From assembly GCA_015486815.1 (NCBI GenBank), contig WFQY01000269.1, forward strand, positions 1 through 7,784: 7,784 bases of DNA, written 5' to 3'. Under the pieces are notes generated by a model. The model was not told the origin of the DNA, made no database searches, and saw nothing but the letters and a program-made list of their open reading frames with translations. Positions within the stretch are counted from its first letter, which is position 1; each line of letters begins with the position of its first letter. The stretch comes from Phycisphaerae bacterium. Its GTDB lineage: Bacteria > Planctomycetota > Phycisphaerae > JAAYCJ01. Position numbers and translations under genes: made by a program. Of this stretch, positions 7,091 to 7,784 are shown piece by piece.

Positions 7091-7669
7091 GTGGATTTCG
7101 AAATCGCAAATTCCTTATCGCCGACAGAGTTTTCCGCTGATAATGCCTTTTGTATATGGAAAAATTTTGCGAAAACAAACGGGATAAGGTTTGCATTATA
7201 TCGCGACGAAGATTTTTGGAATTGGCGATATAAGCAATCCGTAGGCTTTGATTATCTGTGCTTTGCCGATGGGGATAGTCTTTTGGTCGGTCGGTTCGAT
7301 GAAATCACGGATGCCGATAACGATAAGCTTAATGGGAAAAAGGTATTCCGCATAATCGAGCTATTGGCTTTATCGGAGAGTTGGAATCGTTTTTTGCAAG
7401 CCTCTTTATTGTGGGTGAAAGAGCAGGGGGCGATATTAGCTGACTTTCAAATAAGTTCGCAATCGTTTGACAAATTGTTGTTTTCTACGGGATTCAGAAA
7501 AGCTGATACCCAAAATCCGGTTACAAAAATACCCGCTATCTTTACGCCTATTCGTCATGACGTTCCGCCGATAAACCTTGTAATCAAGCTGTCCGATAAT
7601 CCGGATATTGATTTTGATGACACGTATTTTGTAAAATCCGACGGCGATATGGACAGACCCATTGACTAA
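7091..7669 (+). CDS. GNAT-like C-terminal half, in frame after the TAG
   Basis: The frame encodes 192 residues if read from the GTG at 7091, which follows the TAG with no gap. There is no convincing separate ribosome site: the AGGTGG-like bases overlap the stop and the GTG itself. No in-frame ATG occurs until close to the 3' end. The content looks like the second GNAT-like unit of a tandem protein: F-W-N-W-R-Y around residue 42 mirrors F-Y-W-Q-Y of the first half, followed by a paired-strand region (G-F-D-Y-L-C-F-A-D-G-D-S-L-L-V-G-R) and F-R-I-I-E-L-L. A typical acyl-CoA loop (Q/RxxGxG/A) is not seen, so alone it is unlikely to be an active enzyme. It may be a broken 3' part, a readthrough extension, or a subunit started at GTG. 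TAA ends it 57 bases before mnmA. Confidence 0.6.
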   Translation: MDFEIANSLSPTEFSADNAFCIWKNFAKTNGIRFALYRDEDFWNWRYKQSVGFDYLCFADGDSLLVGRFDEITDADNDKLNGKKVFRIIELLALSESWNRFLQASLLWVKEQGAILADFQISSQSFDKLLFSTGFRKADTQNPVTKIPAIFTPIRHDVPPINLVIKLSDNPDIDFDDTYFVKSDGDMDRPID

Positions 7670-7690
7670 AAATAAAATCTGCAATCCGTA

Positions 7691-7719
7691 TCGCAAAGGC
7701 CAGCTTATTGATTTATAAT
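7691..7719 (+). promoter_or_regulatory. Candidate mnmA promoter with perfect TATAAT
   Basis: TATAAT at 7714-7719 is a perfect -10 hexamer ending 7 bases before the mnmA ATG. The -35 region at the 17-base spacing is TCGCAA (7691-7696), a weak match. The predicted transcription start falls on or next to the A of the ATG, so the transcript would be leaderless. The 57-base gap holds no clear terminator hairpin for the upstream operon. Confidence 0.45.
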
Positions 7720-7726
7720 ATTCGTT

Positions 7727-7784
7727 ATGAGCGAAAGGAAACAAAAAGTATTGGTCGCAATGAGCGGCGGCGTAGATAGCTCGG
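7727..7784 (+). CDS. mnmA: tRNA-uridine 2-sulfurtransferase MnmA, 5' end only
   Basis: Only 19 codons are present before the right edge. They read M-S-E-R-K-Q-K-V-L-V-A-M-S-G-G-V-D-S-S. The SGGVDS at residues 13-18 is the PP-loop that binds ATP, and the V-L-V-A-M strand before it is the usual N-terminus of MnmA/TrmU. This enzyme thiolates U34 of the tRNAs for Lys, Glu and Gln in the cytoplasm. Other PP-loop enzymes such as argininosuccinate synthase share the motif but normally lack this exact V-A-M-S-G-G-V-D-S-S context. No Shine-Dalgarno is seen upstream. The gene is probably a separate unit from the polysaccharide operon. Confidence 0.85.
   Translation, partial: MSERKQKVLVAMSGGVDSS

Noticed and set aside
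7670..7726. A terminator after the acyltransferase gene
   Set aside because: No GC-rich stem followed by a T run could be found in the 57-base gap; the AT-rich stretch there fits the mnmA -10 box instead.

Overview
The window looks like chromosomal DNA of an AT-rich bacterium with an envelope rich in surface polysaccharide. Clear Shine-Dalgarno sites precede several genes. No rRNA, tRNA, CRISPR array, insertion sequence or phage gene is visible. The lineage cannot be fixed from this sequence. A planctomycete-like or other environmental bacterium is a guess only.

Layout: two operons diverge from a promoter region at about 3039-3274. Leftward (minus strand) run (i) a coiled-coil protein with a C4 zinc ribbon, (ii) an RNase HI fused to a C-terminal TIGR04076-like cysteine domain, and (iii) a secreted glycoside-hydrolase-like protein that overlaps the RNase H stop by 4 bases (ATGA) and runs off the left edge. 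This last gene fills positions 1-1552, so the left fifth of the window is coding, not empty. The zinc-ribbon/RNase H pair resembles the conserved actinobacterial pair Rv2229c-Rv2228c, in which the RNase H carries a different C-terminal fusion.

Rightward (plus strand) runs a compact polysaccharide/acylation cassette: a WbaP-type polyprenyl-phosphate sugar phosphotransferase, a three-domain FkbH-like HAD-IIIC protein, a stand-alone acyl carrier protein, and a tandem GNAT-type acyltransferase. The last three are tightly packed, with overlaps of 17 and 11 bases. The likely logic is that the phosphotransferase starts a lipid-linked glycan, FkbH loads a small acyl unit (typically glycerate-derived in this family) on the carrier protein, and the GNAT protein moves an acyl group to a sugar or other acceptor. 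No glycosyltransferase, flippase or polymerase is present here.

The GNAT gene is split by one in-frame TAG at 7088-7090. Both halves are in the same frame and together give a protein of about 344 residues. This is either a nonsense-mutated gene, a readthrough/recoded stop, or two separately translated halves. After a 57-base gap, the first 19 codons of mnmA begin at the right edge. A perfect TATAAT lies 7 bases before its ATG and no Shine-Dalgarno is visible, suggesting a leaderless transcript.

The observations most worth following are the amber codon inside the acyltransferase, the RNase H-TIGR04076 fusion, its translational coupling to a reduced secreted glycosidase-like protein, and the minimal FkbH-ACP-GNAT set attached to a phosphoglycosyl transferase.
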